A stretch of DNA of 64,000 nt, from contig NZ_CP060201.1 in the NCBI RefSeq assembly GCF_013407925.2, positions 5,565,001-5,629,000 on the forward strand. The letters are read 5' to 3'. The notes under the pieces were generated by a model that had not been told where the DNA came from, did no database searches, and saw only the letters and a program-made list of their open reading frames with translations. Made by a program: the position numbers and the translations under genes. The stretch comes from Pseudomonas protegens. Its GTDB lineage: Bacteria > Pseudomonadota > Gammaproteobacteria > Pseudomonadales > Pseudomonadaceae. Shown in pieces: positions 36,704 to 49,731 of this stretch; position 1 is the stretch's first letter, and every line of letters starts with the position of its first letter.

Positions 36704-37582
36704 ATGAACCACGATCTGCTGGCCAACCACCCGCTGTTGATCGTTTCGGCGATCTTTGGGTTTTTCGTCCTCCTGGAAATAGCCTGTTCGACTTTTCGCC
36801 AACCCCGTGGCCAGCGCCGCGATGTGTTGATCGAGGCGGTGGGCTCAAGCCTGTTGCTCGGCGTGACCTTTCCCCTGGTGATGTGGGCCAGTGGGGCGCT
36901 TATGGGCCTGGCACTGCCGCAAGCCAAGGGCATGCTGGCGCAGACGCCCTGGGTGCTGGGCCTGTTGTTGTTCCTGGTCTTCGATGACATGACCCAGTAC
37001 TGGTGGCACCGCCTGACCCATCGCCTGCCGGCGCTGTATGCCCTGCACCGCGCCCACCATTCGGCGCCCTACATGAGCATTCGCATCGTCTACCGCAACA
37101 ACAGTTTCTATTACCTGTTGATGCCCGGGATCTGGTTCTCCGGGGTGCTGATCTACCTGGGGCTGGCGCCGGTCTATTACGTTTACCTGGTGCTCAAGAT
37201 GACGGTGATCTTTGCCGCACACAGCAGCGTGGCCTGGGACGACAAGTTGTACCGCATCGGTTTTCTACGGCCGCTGATGTGGCTGGTGGAGCGGGTATTT
37301 TCGACTCCGTCGACCCATTCGGCCCACCACGGCCTGAGTGCCGAGGATGGCGTGACCCACTACAAGGGCAACTTCGGCAATTTGCTGTTCCTCTGGGATG
37401 TGCTGTTTGGCACCGCGAAGATCACTCGACGCCGGCCCGCTGCATTCGGTATCGAGCACCTGGCGCCGGTGAGCTGGAAGGAGGAGCTGTTCTGGCCGTT
37501 GGTACGCAGCCGCAAAGCCCGCTCCGCGGCGCCCCCCGAGGTGGACGCTGCCTTGCCGGCTGGCTCTGCGGCAGAAGGCTAG
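36704..37582 (+). CDS. Fatty acid hydroxylase/sterol desaturase family protein
   Basis: A 292-residue membrane-bound di-iron enzyme. It has about four to five hydrophobic segments and the three histidine clusters of the superfamily: HRLTH, HRAHH (with HSAP after it), and HSAHHG, plus HYKGN. The family hydroxylates or desaturates lipids such as fatty acyl chains, hopanoids or carotenoids; the real substrate is not readable. The start ATG is the third candidate, 36704, and its ribosome site is weak. It is divergent from an AraC regulator. Confidence 0.87.
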   Translation: MNHDLLANHPLLIVSAIFGFFVLLEIACSTFRQPRGQRRDVLIEAVGSSLLLGVTFPLVMWASGALMGLALPQAKGMLAQTPWVLGLLLFLVFDDMTQYWWHRLTHRLPALYALHRAHHSAPYMSIRIVYRNNSFYYLLMPGIWFSGVLIYLGLAPVYYVYLVLKMTVIFAAHSSVAWDDKLYRIGFLRPLMWLVERVFSTPSTHSAHHGLSAEDGVTHYKGNFGNLLFLWDVLFGTAKITRRRPAAFGIEHLAPVSWKEELFWPLVRSRKARSAAPPEVDAALPAGSAAEG

Positions 37583-37636
37583 GCCTGACATGTCGCGGTG
37601 TCGCGAGTACCGCGGTCGCCAGTGCTCGGGGCCGGG

Positions 37637-38842
37637 TCAGCGACGGGCGGGAAAACCCTGCTGCCGAGCGTGCACCGCTACCATCAGGCTGATCAGTAAC
37701 AGGGCGGCAATCACCCAGGGGAAAGTCGCCACCCCCGGTCCTTGCAGCAGCAAGGCGCCACCCAGGCCGCCGCCGGCAATCGCCAGGTTCCATAGGGTGA
37801 CCAGCATCGACTGCGCGGTGTCCGCGTGCTCGCCTGCAGCCTTGGCCAATGCGGTTTGCAACAGGGTGGCCATGCCGCCGAAGGACAGCCCCCAGATAGC
37901 GGTCGCTGCGTAGATCGCCATTGGCCAGTTATCCAGCAGACCCAGCATCAGGGTCGAGCCGATGAACAGCAGGCAACCGAGCAGCACCAGCTCACGCAGC
38001 CAGCGGTCGATCAGCAGGCCCACCAGCCAGATGCTCAGCAATGCAGCCAGGCCGAATACCAGCAATACCTGCTCGATCTGCCCGCCAAGCCCGGCCGGCT
38101 GAAGAAAGGGCGCGATATAGGTGTAGAGAATGTTGTGCCCCAGCACATAGGCAAAGGTCACGAACAGTACCGACCGGATCCCCGGCAAGGCCAGGACCCG
38201 GCCCAGCGACAGACGCTTCTGCGCGCGCAGCCCGGGGAAGTCCGGCACCTGAGCCAGCACCCAGCCGATCAGTCCCAGGGTCAGGAGGGTCATGACGGCA
38301 AAGCTCATGCGCCAGCCCAGCAGGCCGCCCAGCCAGGTCCCGGCAGGCATGCCCACCGACAAGGCCAGCGGCGCGCCGAGCATGGCCAGGGTAATCGCCC
38401 GGCCCTGCAGGTGTGGCGCCACCATGCGGCTGGCGTAGCCTGCCAGCAATGCCCACAGCAGGCCTGCGAAGACTCCGGCGCACAAGCGTGCCAGCAGAAT
38501 CAGGCGGTAGTCGGTGGAGAGTGCGGTAACGCTGTTGACCAGGGCAAAGCCGCCGATGGCGATCAACAGCAGCGGGCGCCGCCGCCAGCCCTGGGTGAGG
38601 AGAATCAGTGGAATGGCTGCCAGCAGCGACCCCAAGGCGTAGACGGTTACCCATTGGCCGATCAGTGCCGCCGAGACGCCCAGGTCGGCACTTATCTGCG
38701 GCAGCAGGCCGGCAGGCAGGGTCTCGGTCATCAAGGTGATGAACCCGGCAGTCGCCAGGGCCAGCAGACCGCCAACAGGCAGGCGATCGCTGGGTTCGGC
38801 AGGCACTTGCAACAGCTCGCAGGCATTGACGGTATTGCTCAT
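37637..38842 (-). CDS. MFS transporter, DHA1 (sugar-efflux/SotB-like)
   Basis: A 401-residue 12-TM transporter. It has TLPAGLLPQISADLGVSAALIGQW in the first helix pair (a form of the DHA1 motif seen in SotB/YdeA-type exporters) and the loop 2-3 motif LLTQGWRRRPLL. Substrate not known; relatives export sugars or drugs. It is divergent from a LysR gene with 124 bases between, the arrangement of an exporter controlled by its own regulator. Confidence 0.84.
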   Translation of the reverse strand: MSNTVNACELLQVPAEPSDRLPVGGLLALATAGFITLMTETLPAGLLPQISADLGVSAALIGQWVTVYALGSLLAAIPLILLTQGWRRRPLLLIAIGGFALVNSVTALSTDYRLILLARLCAGVFAGLLWALLAGYASRMVAPHLQGRAITLAMLGAPLALSVGMPAGTWLGGLLGWRMSFAVMTLLTLGLIGWVLAQVPDFPGLRAQKRLSLGRVLALPGIRSVLFVTFAYVLGHNILYTYIAPFLQPAGLGGQIEQVLLVFGLAALLSIWLVGLLIDRWLRELVLLGCLLFIGSTLMLGLLDNWPMAIYAATAIWGLSFGGMATLLQTALAKAAGEHADTAQSMLVTLWNLAIAGGGLGGALLLQGPGVATFPWVIAALLLISLMVAVHARQQGFPARR

Positions 38843-38966
38843 GTGGAGGCCCCGATAGGTTGGCTTGAAAGAGAGGGGCCTAGCCTAGAGCGCTGTGCAT
38901 GGCGGAAAAATAGGCTAAGGTTCCGAACTTATCGGACATAGAAGTCCTTAGTTTCGAGGGGGCGCT

Positions 38967-39866
38967 GTGGATTGGCTCGGCAGTATTCCGGTGTTTATGC
39001 AGGTGGCGGAAACCCGCAGTTTCACAGAGGCGGGGCGTCTTCTTGGGGTGTCTTCCTCGGCGGTCGGCAAAAGCATCGCGCGTCTGGAGGAGCGTCTTAA
39101 GACCCGTCTGTTTCATCGCACCACTCGCAGTATCAGCCTGACCACCGAAGGTGCCGGTTTTCTCGAGCGCTGCCGCAGGATCGCTGCCGAGGTCGAGGCC
39201 GCCGAGTTCCAGCTGTGTGACTCTTCCAGCGCGCCGGTGGGCAAGTTGCGAATCAGTGCACCGCAGGTCCACGGCCTGTTGATGCCGGTGCTGGCGGAGT
39301 TCATGCAGCGTTACCCGCAGATCGAGCTGGACGTCGACCTCTGCGATCGCATGGTGGATGTGGTGGAGGAGGGCTTCGATCTGGTGGTACGTACCGGCCA
39401 CCCCAAGGACTCGCGGCTCCTGGCTCGCCAACTCGGGCGCTTTCGCATGCTGCTGGTGGGCAGCCCCGGGTACTTTCAGCGGTACGGGGTGCCGCAAACC
39501 CCGCAGGAGCTGCGTGAGCATGCTTGTCTGCGGCACACCTTTCATCACACCGGCAAACTCGAAGCCTGGCCGTTCAAGGCCCAGGCCAACTCGCCGGAAC
39601 CGGATCTGCCGACCCGTTTGACCAGCAGCTCCATCGAGGCGGTGGAGCACGCTGCGCACAGTGGGCTGGGAGTTGCCTGCCTGCCCGATTTCATGGTGCA
39701 GGCGGCAGTGCAGCGTGGCGAGTTGCAAACCGTGCTCGACGACTATCTGGAGCACAACGGCGTCTTCTGGGTGCTGTGGCCGTCGAGCCGGCATGCAGCG
39801 GCCAAGGTGCGGGTGCTGATCGAGCACTTGAGCGAACGACTTTTTCCGGCAAACAGCGGTCAGTAG
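38967..39866 (+). CDS. LysR-family regulator divergent from the MFS gene
   Basis: A 299-residue LysR protein of the CrgA/DsdC-like type. HTH at about residues 20-40 (FTEAGRLLGVSSSAVGKSIARLEERL), then the substrate-binding domain from about 90 (PVGKLRISAPQVHGLLMPVLAEF). It starts at GTG with GAGGGGG before it. The 124-base divergent gap to the MFS gene contains CTTATCGGACATAGAAG near 38930, an AT-rich stretch that could hold a LysR T-N11-A box. Likely controls the exporter and itself. Confidence 0.85.
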   Translation: MDWLGSIPVFMQVAETRSFTEAGRLLGVSSSAVGKSIARLEERLKTRLFHRTTRSISLTTEGAGFLERCRRIAAEVEAAEFQLCDSSSAPVGKLRISAPQVHGLLMPVLAEFMQRYPQIELDVDLCDRMVDVVEEGFDLVVRTGHPKDSRLLARQLGRFRMLLVGSPGYFQRYGVPQTPQELREHACLRHTFHHTGKLEAWPFKAQANSPEPDLPTRLTSSSIEAVEHAAHSGLGVACLPDFMVQAAVQRGELQTVLDDYLEHNGVFWVLWPSSRHAAAKVRVLIEHLSERLFPANSGQ

Positions 39867-39958
39867 ACTTGTATGAAATTTAAGACACCAATTACCTGCG
39901 CTGCGCGGCATTGATCTGTTGCACAATACGCCCCGGAGCGTTTTCCTCAGGATTTTCG

Positions 39959-40819
39959 ATGTTTAGATCATTTCATCTGCGCACGGCGGCCGGCTTGTTG
40001 CTGTTGTCCGCGATCGCCGGTTGTTCCTCGCACAAGACCGCTATCTATGAGCATGAAAGCTTCGATGATTCCGGCACCTTCTCGCGCAATTATCCGGTGA
40101 GCGACGCCGCCTCCTGCGAGGCCGCGCGCCGGGCGCTGCTCAGCCAGGGCTACATCATCACCAGCAATGATCCGAAGCTGGTCAGCGGTCACAAGAGCTT
40201 CCAGCAAACCGGCGAGACTCACCTGGAAATCAGCTTCAACGTGGTCTGCGCCCGGGACGGCAGCGGCGACCAGCGCTCGACGGTGTTCGCCAACGCCCTG
40301 CAGGACCGCTATGCACTGAAGAAGGTCAACAACTCGGCCAGCCTTGGCGTGGGGGTGCTGGGCTCGGTCTCGATGCCGATCGGCTCCACCGATGATTCGA
40401 TGGTCAAGGTGGCCAGCGAGACGGTGTCCTCGGCCAAGTTCTATGAGCGCTACTTCGCCCTGGTGGAACTGTTCCTGCCGCCGGAGGCCAAGAAGGCCGC
40501 CCATATCGAAGAGAAACCCAAGGCCGACCTCGGGGTTCCCGAGAGCAAGCCCGAGCCGCAGGCCAAGCCGGAACCCAAGCCGGAGCCCAAGGCATCGCTG
40601 CCGCAGGCCGAGCCTGCACCATTGGCGGCGCCGGCTCCCGTTGCTGAGCCGGAGCCTGCCGTCTCGCAACCGCTGGCGCCGCCAGCCGAGGCCGCGCCGA
40701 TCGTGCCGGCCCCCAGCAGTGAGCCCGCGCCCGTCAGCGAAACCATCACGCCGCCACCGGCCAGCCACTTGCCGCCGCCGAGCGAGCCGATTCCGGCCCT
40801 GCCGAGCAGCGGGCACTAA
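39959..40819 (+). CDS. DUF2242 lipoprotein with a Pro/Glu-rich tail
   Basis: A 286-residue outer-membrane-type lipoprotein. The signal peptide ends in the lipobox IAGC (C22). The DUF2242 domain follows at about residues 25-175 (FSRNYPVSDAASCEAARRALLSQGYIITS, FNVVCARDG, VKVASETVSSAKFYERYF). Residues from about 185 are a low-complexity linker of repeated PEP/KPEP and APAP units, the kind that spans the periplasm or cell wall. Its C-terminus ends in the low-complexity tail. Function is unknown. AGGATTTTCG precedes the ATG. Confidence 0.8.
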   Translation: MFRSFHLRTAAGLLLLSAIAGCSSHKTAIYEHESFDDSGTFSRNYPVSDAASCEAARRALLSQGYIITSNDPKLVSGHKSFQQTGETHLEISFNVVCARDGSGDQRSTVFANALQDRYALKKVNNSASLGVGVLGSVSMPIGSTDDSMVKVASETVSSAKFYERYFALVELFLPPEAKKAAHIEEKPKADLGVPESKPEPQAKPEPKPEPKASLPQAEPAPLAAPAPVAEPEPAVSQPLAPPAEAAPIVPAPSSEPAPVSETITPPPASHLPPPSEPIPALPSSGH

Positions 40820-41040
40820 GACACCTGCGCCGAGGTCGGGTCGACGCGTTCAACGTCGATCCGATAACGGCTCAAGGTATCGCTGATCTGGCTGTAAGAA
40901 ATCTCCCGTCATTGACCAGGGCTTTCAACGCTGCCAAGGCAGTGAACTGTCGGCGGCCATTTCGAAAAAATGCTCGCAGTTTTTCCCAGGTTAGTGGATG
41001 GGCCGCAACCGTCGGCAACAACCGGAGGCTGAATTGCTCA
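40816..41040 (-). pseudogene. Frameshifted remnant of a small protein gene
   Basis: The minus strand reads GEISYSQISDTLSRYRID-like protein from about 40905 down to a TAG at 40816, and, one frame away, an open stretch (QFTALAALKALVND) from 40908 up to about 41040. The two parts join sensibly if one G is missing at about 40904-40908, giving ALKALVNDG then EISYSQISDTL. Third positions are mostly G/C, as in coding DNA. A third frame (EHFFEMAADSS) is also open for a short stretch and no ribosome site is found, so the 5' part is unclear. It may be a decayed gene or a chance reading. Confidence 0.3.
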
Positions 41041-41102
41041 TGGGCTGTTACGTTTTCATTGCAGAAATCCTGACCTGGGGGGTAGTATTTTTTCTGTCAT
41101 CC

Positions 41103-41123
41103 CGGCACTTTATGCTGGTGCCG
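41103..41123 (+). promoter_or_regulatory. 5' leader hairpin ahead of the microprotein gene
   Basis: CGGCAC-TTTATGCTG-GTGCCG, 50 bases upstream of the 28-codon gene. It may fold in that gene's leader RNA. No clear promoter boxes were found. Confidence 0.35.
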
Positions 41124-41172
41124 ACGGTCAATGGTCACAGAGCTATTCAATCAACCGAGAAAGGAGTCCGCG

Positions 41173-41259
41173 ATGGACGAATACCAAGAGGAACTGCTGG
41201 AGTATCAAGCTTTCGAGCTCGATCCCCTGGAACCCGCAGAAGACGCCACCGAGCTGTAA
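41173..41259 (+). CDS. Acidic microprotein (28 aa)
   Basis: A 28-codon gene starting MDEYQEELLEY and ending DATEL. It contains 11 acidic residues and no lysine, arginine or histidine, so it is highly negative. The evidence that it is real: AAGGAG lies six bases before the ATG, a leader hairpin precedes it, and the 5' arm of a strong terminator begins within its last codons. It is too short for domain analysis. An acidic peptide of this kind could bind a basic partner such as a DNA- or RNA-binding protein; this is speculation. Confidence 0.65.
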   Translation: MDEYQEELLEYQAFELDPLEPAEDATEL

Positions 41260-41276
41260 CGCCGGTGGCGTTTTTT

Positions 41277-41278
<2 letters not shown>
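41244..41278. terminator. Terminator shared by the microprotein and AraC genes
   Basis: CGCCACC-GAGCTGTAACGCC-GGTGGCG followed by a T-run of eight. Its 5' arm lies in the last codons of the microprotein gene, and it meets the stop of the convergent AraC gene at 41277. Confidence 0.88.
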
Positions 41279-45701
<4,423 letters not shown>

Positions 45702-45713
45702 CGGCCTGCCGTC

Positions 45714-45848
45714 CTGTAGCCGCTGCCGCAGGCTGCGCACCAGGCCGCAGGACTCGCCGAGCGGGCAATCGCGCTGCAACGAGCGAGCGCGGTTGCCTTT
45801 CTTGCGGGTTCTGCGAACCCGTTCGCAGCCTGCGGCAGCGGCTACAAG
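45714..45848. repeat. REP pair (TGTAGCCGCTGCC type), long spacer
   Basis: TGTAGCCGCTGCCGCAGGCTGCG on the left and CGCAGCCTGCGGCAGCGGCTACA on the right are an almost perfect inverted pair about 90 bases apart, between fadH and the following gene. Confidence 0.88.
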
Positions 45849-45908
45849 GATGAGCGTGGGCCTGGAGCTGATAGACTGCGCAGCCTTTTCCCTGAACCCC
45901 CGCTGCCG

Positions 45909-46838
45909 ATGTCCTTGCCCGAATCCTTCGACTGGTTACCCCACGCCCCGCTGCAACGGCTGGAGCTGGACTGGCTGACCCGGGCCGGGGTCGAGGTGGC
46001 GGTGCTGCGCCTGGACCTGATCGATCCGCTGATCAGCGGCAACAAATGGTTCAAGCTGACCCAGCACCTGGCGGCGGCACGTACCGCCGGTGCCCACGGC
46101 ATCATCAGCCTCGGGGGCGCCCATTCCAATCATCTGCATGCCCTGGCCGCCGCTGGCCGGCGTTTTGCCTTTCCTACCGTGGGCCTGTTGCGTGGCCATC
46201 CCCAGGACACGCCGACGGTGCTCGACCTGCAGGCGTTCGGCATGCGCCTGCACTGGCTGGGCTACGCCGGTTATCGGGCACGCCATGAGGCGGGGTTCTG
46301 GGTGCCTTGGCAGGCCCAGTACCCGCAGATGTACCCGGTGCCTGAAGGCGGTGGTGGCCTGGCCGGTGCGGCGGGCTGCATGACCTTGCGCGATCAGGTG
46401 CAGCGACAGTTGCCGAGCCTGGGCTGGAATGACTATGACGCCTGGTGGCTGGCCGCCGGCACCGGCACCACCCTGGCCGGGCTGGTGCTGGCGGAGGCCG
46501 GGACGCACCCGGTGTATGGCGCGCTGGCGGTGCCCGAGGACCATGGGGTGGCGCAACAGGTCGAGGGCATTGTGCAGGCGGCTGGGCAGGGCCCTGGGGG
46601 TTATGAACTGCTGGACAGCAGCCGCGGCGGCTTTGCCAAGGTGGATGCCCCGCTGCGGGAATTCATTCGGTTGAGCGAGCTGTACAGTGGGTTGCCATTG
46701 GAGCCGCTGTACACCGGCAAGGCCCTGCTGGCCTTGCAGGAACAGGTGGTGGCCGGGCGTTTTGCTCCGGGTTGCCGCTTGATCTTCGTCCACACCGGCG
46801 GCTTGCAGGGCCGCCGCGCGCTGCTGGCTCAGGCCTGA
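45909..46838 (+). CDS. ACC deaminase/D-cysteine desulfhydrase family PLP enzyme
   Basis: A 309-residue fold-type II PLP enzyme. The PLP lysine lies in SGNKWFKLTQHL (SGNK; N-K), followed by the substrate serine/asparagine region GGAHSNHLHALAAAG, and a GTGTTLAGL phosphate-binding loop. Enzymes of this family deaminate 1-aminocyclopropane-1-carboxylate or act as D-cysteine desulfhydrase; the two cannot be separated with confidence here, though D-cysteine desulfhydrase is the commoner function in gamma-proteobacteria. Its 3' end overlaps the cytochrome b561 gene by ten bases. Confidence 0.85.
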   Translation: MSLPESFDWLPHAPLQRLELDWLTRAGVEVAVLRLDLIDPLISGNKWFKLTQHLAAARTAGAHGIISLGGAHSNHLHALAAAGRRFAFPTVGLLRGHPQDTPTVLDLQAFGMRLHWLGYAGYRARHEAGFWVPWQAQYPQMYPVPEGGGGLAGAAGCMTLRDQVQRQLPSLGWNDYDAWWLAAGTGTTLAGLVLAEAGTHPVYGALAVPEDHGVAQQVEGIVQAAGQGPGGYELLDSSRGGFAKVDAPLREFIRLSELYSGLPLEPLYTGKALLALQEQVVAGRFAPGCRLIFVHTGGLQGRRALLAQA

Positions 46839-47383
46839 CCGCGCTGGCGCCACATGCGTTGCAGGGTGTTGTCGCGCATCACGTAGTGGTGATACAGCCC
46901 GGCCAGGGCATGCAGGCCGATCAGCCAGTAACCGAGGCTGCCCAGCAGTTCGTGCCAGCCCTGGAACTGCTTGGCCAGGGTCTTGTTCTCTTGCACCAGC
47001 AGCGGCAGGTCGAAACCGTAGAACATCACCTGATGGCCCTTGGCGCTGGTGGTCAGCCAGCCGAGGATCGGCATGGCGATCATGAACAGGTACAGCGCCC
47101 AGTGCATCAGGCTCGACAAGACTCGTTGCCACTGCGGCGGGGTGGGCAGGATCTTCGGCGCCACGCCCTGGGCGCGGGCGAACAGCCGCAGCCAGACCAG
47201 CGCAAACACGGTCAGGCCGAGCATGAAGTGGGCCTCGACAATCAGCGTGCGCCCGCCACTGCCCTTGGGAAAGATGCCGCGAAATTCGATACAGGCGTAA
47301 ACCACCGCCAGCACCACCAGCATCAGCCAGTGCAAGGTGATGGTCATGGTGCTGTAGCGAGACTCAGTGTTTTTCCAGGGCAT
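46829..47383 (-). CDS. Cytochrome b561 family protein
   Basis: A 184-residue four-helix membrane protein with the paired histidines of bacterial b561: ITLHWLMLVVLA, EAHFMLGL, LMHWALYLFM and GLHALAGLYHH. It binds two haems b and moves electrons between quinol and a periplasmic partner. Close relatives (CybB) act as superoxide:ubiquinone oxidoreductases. The start is MPWKNTES, with GAGGA eight bases upstream; a second ATG three codons earlier lies within that ribosome site. Convergent overlap of ten bases with the PLP enzyme gene. Confidence 0.9.
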   Translation of the reverse strand: MPWKNTESRYSTMTITLHWLMLVVLAVVYACIEFRGIFPKGSGGRTLIVEAHFMLGLTVFALVWLRLFARAQGVAPKILPTPPQWQRVLSSLMHWALYLFMIAMPILGWLTTSAKGHQVMFYGFDLPLLVQENKTLAKQFQGWHELLGSLGYWLIGLHALAGLYHHYVMRDNTLQRMWRQRGQA

Positions 47384-47525
47384 ACGGGACATCCTCGGTC
47401 ATCAGGTCTGAAGCCTCCGTTCTTGAATGACGGAGTGGTTTAACTGTAATCCGCTTTTCCCGGGTTTGCCTGAGCCGCTTGTGGCTTTTATCGCCCGTGC
47501 CAGAGCTTTGGCGCGGATATGACCG

Positions 47526-47560
47526 AAAAAAAACGGCGATGCCTCCTGGCAGCGCCGTCT
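47526..47560 (-). terminator. phnX terminator
   Basis: On the minus strand: ACGGCG, a loop, CGCCGT, then TTTTTTTT, 20 bases past the phnX stop. The stem is six base pairs with a 14-base loop. Confidence 0.8.
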
Positions 47561-47580
47561 TTGCCCCAGCCAGCGCCTGA

Positions 47581-48408
47581 TCAATGGTTCTGGGGCATTT
47601 CCCCCCGGGCCAGGCGCTGGTTGATATCGCTGATGACGTCGGGCAGGTCGGCGATGGTGTCGATCAGGTAGTGCGGGCGCGAGGCCTCGAACAGCCGGTG
47701 GATGCGCTGGCGCTCGCTGGCCAGGGTGTCGCTGGCCAGGGCCCGGTAGGCGTCGTAGGTCAGGCCCAGGGCGTTGCCCGAGCAGATCAGGGCGACGGTC
47801 CACATGCCGGCGCGGCGACCTTCGAGAATGCCGGGTACGGTGTCGTCGATTTTCACGCAGGCACCGACGTCCTCGATCCCCAGGGCGATCACGTTGGCCA
47901 GGGCCTGGGCCGGCCAGGGCCGACCGTTGGGCACCTCGTCGGTGGCCACCACGTGGTCGGCGACGTAGCCGTTGGTCGCGGCCAGGGCCACCACCTTGTC
48001 CATCACCTGCTTGGGGTAACCGGAGCAGGAGCCGATCTTGATGCCCTGCTCGCGCAGCGCGGCGATCACCTCCAGGGCCCCGGGAATCAGCGCCGAGTGC
48101 TCGGCGATCTTCTCGATCTGCAACGGCATGAAGCGTTCGTAGATGGCGGTGACGTCGGCGTCGGTCGGGGTGCGGCCGAAGACCTGGCGGTAGCGTTCGG
48201 CCACCTGCGGCAGGTCGCACAAGGTGCGGATGTGGTCCCACTTGCCCATGCCCATGGGGCCGCGGGCCTCTTCGATGGACACCTGGACGTCGAACTCGGC
48301 GAAGGCTTCGACAAAGATCTGGGTCGGGGCGAAGGAGCCGAAGTCGACCACGGTGCCGGCCCAGTCGAGGATGGCGGCTTGCAGCTGGGTGGGGTTGCTG
48401 TAGTTCAT
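47581..48408 (-). CDS. phnX: Phosphonoacetaldehyde hydrolase
   Basis: A 275-residue HAD-superfamily phosphonatase: the nucleophile aspartate is D15 in [13 protein letters not shown] (D-W-A-G-T), the cap-domain Schiff-base lysine is in [12 protein letters not shown] (about K56), and the HAD acid pair lies in [11 protein letters not shown]. It cleaves phosphonoacetaldehyde to acetaldehyde and phosphate, the second step of 2-aminoethylphosphonate use. The start at MNYSNPTQ matches family length. A REP pair separates it from phnW (104 bases), so both are probably in one transcript. Confidence 0.93.
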   Translation of the reverse strand: MNYSNPTQLQAAILDWAGTVVDFGSFAPTQIFVEAFAEFDVQVSIEEARGPMGMGKWDHIRTLCDLPQVAERYRQVFGRTPTDADVTAIYERFMPLQIEKIAEHSALIPGALEVIAALREQGIKIGSCSGYPKQVMDKVVALAATNGYVADHVVATDEVPNGRPWPAQALANVIALGIEDVGACVKIDDTVPGILEGRRAGMWTVALICSGNALGLTYDAYRALASDTLASERQRIHRLFEASRPHYLIDTIADLPDVISDINQRLARGEMPQNH

Positions 48409-48423
48409 GGTTCCAGTGCCTGT

Positions 48424-48499
48424 TGTAGGAGCGAGCGTGCTCGCGAAAAAAGGTTCGGGGATCGCGGCGCCTGATTCGCGAGCAAGCTCGCTCCTGCAG
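48424..48499. repeat. REP pair (GTAGGAGCGAGC type), inverted
   Basis: GTAGGAGCGAGCGTGCTCGCGAA and TTCGCGAGCAAGCTCGCTCCTGC are an inverted pair between phnW and phnX. Being inside the likely operon, it may stabilise one segment of the mRNA. Confidence 0.88.
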
Positions 48500-48512
48500 G
48501 GGCGCGGGGGAG

Positions 48513-49622
48513 TCAGAGGTCGAGGATTTCCATTTCCCGCAGTACTTCGCCGATGGCGGCCACCGCGGCCTGCATGCCGCGGCGGTCGACGTGGCCGATG
48601 CAGCCCACGCGGAAGGTGTCGACCTGGGTCAGCTTGCCCGGGTAGAGGATGAAACCCTTGGCCTTGACCCGTTCGTAGAAGTCCTTGAACTGGTAGCGCG
48701 GGTCTTGCGGCGCATGGAAGGTGACGATGATTGGCGCCTGAATCGCCTCCGGCAGGAAGCTCTGCAGGCCCAGCTCGCCCATGCCCTGCAGCAGCGCCCG
48801 GCAGTTGTCGGCGTAGCGCGCATGACGCGCCGGCAGGCCGCCTTCCTCGTTGTATTGCAGCAGGGCTTCGTGCAGCGCGGCCACCACGTGGGTCGGCGGG
48901 GTGAAGCGCCATTGGCCGGTCCTGGCCATGTAGCTGTGCTGGTCGTGCAGGTCCATGGCCAGGGAATGGGCATTGCCGGCGGCCTGGGCCAGGGCGTGTT
49001 TATCGGCCAGGACAAAGCCCATGCCGGGCACGCCTTCCAGGCATTTGCCGGAGGCGGCGATCAGCGCGTCGAAGGGAATTTCCCGGGCATCGATGGGCAG
49101 CGCGCCAAAGGAACTCATGGCGTCGATGATCAGGCGCTTGCCGTGGCCGGCCACCACCTGGGCGATCTCCGGCAGCGGGTTGAGGATGCCGGTGCTGGTT
49201 TCGCAGTGGATCAGGGCCACGTGGCTGATGGCGCGGTCGGCCTGGAGCAGGCGCCCGACGTCGGCGGCGGTGGTGGGCTGGTCTTCGGCGGTTTCGAAGG
49301 TGCTGAAATCCCGGCCGAGCACTTCGCAGATTTTCGCCAGGCGCTTGCCGTAGGCACCGTTGATCAGCACCAGGACCTTGCCGTCACGGGGCACCAGGGT
49401 GCCGATGGCCGCTTCCACGGCGAAGGTGCCGCTGCCTTGCAGGGGCACGCAGTGGTGGCTGTCGGCGCCGTTGACGATGGCCAGCAGTTGCCGGCACAGG
49501 CTGGCGGTCAGTTGGTTGAAACGCTCATCCCATGAACCCCAGTCCACCTGCATCGCCTGGCGGGTGCGGGCGGAGGTGGTCAGGGGACCGGGGGTGAGCA
49601 GGATGGGCTCGGCGACGCTCAT
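48513..49622 (-). CDS. phnW: 2-Aminoethylphosphonate-pyruvate transaminase
   Basis: A 369-residue class V-type PLP aminotransferase. N-terminus [21 protein letters not shown] lysine in [13 protein letters not shown], and the [12 protein letters not shown] segment identify PhnW. It moves the amino group of 2-aminoethylphosphonate to pyruvate, forming phosphonoacetaldehyde and alanine. Length (about 360-370) is normal. It is divergent from a LysR regulator with 109 bases between, upstream of phnX in the same orientation. No phosphonate ABC transporter is seen in the window. Confidence 0.94.
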   Translation of the reverse strand: MSVAEPILLTPGPLTTSARTRQAMQVDWGSWDERFNQLTASLCRQLLAIVNGADSHHCVPLQGSGTFAVEAAIGTLVPRDGKVLVLINGAYGKRLAKICEVLGRDFSTFETAEDQPTTAADVGRLLQADRAISHVALIHCETSTGILNPLPEIAQVVAGHGKRLIIDAMSSFGALPIDAREIPFDALIAASGKCLEGVPGMGFVLADKHALAQAAGNAHSLAMDLHDQHSYMARTGQWRFTPPTHVVAALHEALLQYNEEGGLPARHARYADNCRALLQGMGELGLQSFLPEAIQAPIIVTFHAPQDPRYQFKDFYERVKAKGFILYPGKLTQVDTFRVGCIGHVDRRGMQAAVAAIGEVLREMEILDL

Positions 49623-49731
49623 GGGGTGTCCTCGAAAAGATGGGGTGACGCTACGGGGACTAAATTGCAGTTTGCCTTGTCATCAATCAAATTGTTTGTT
49701 GTTATGCCAGCCATCAGTGAGGCCGATAGCA

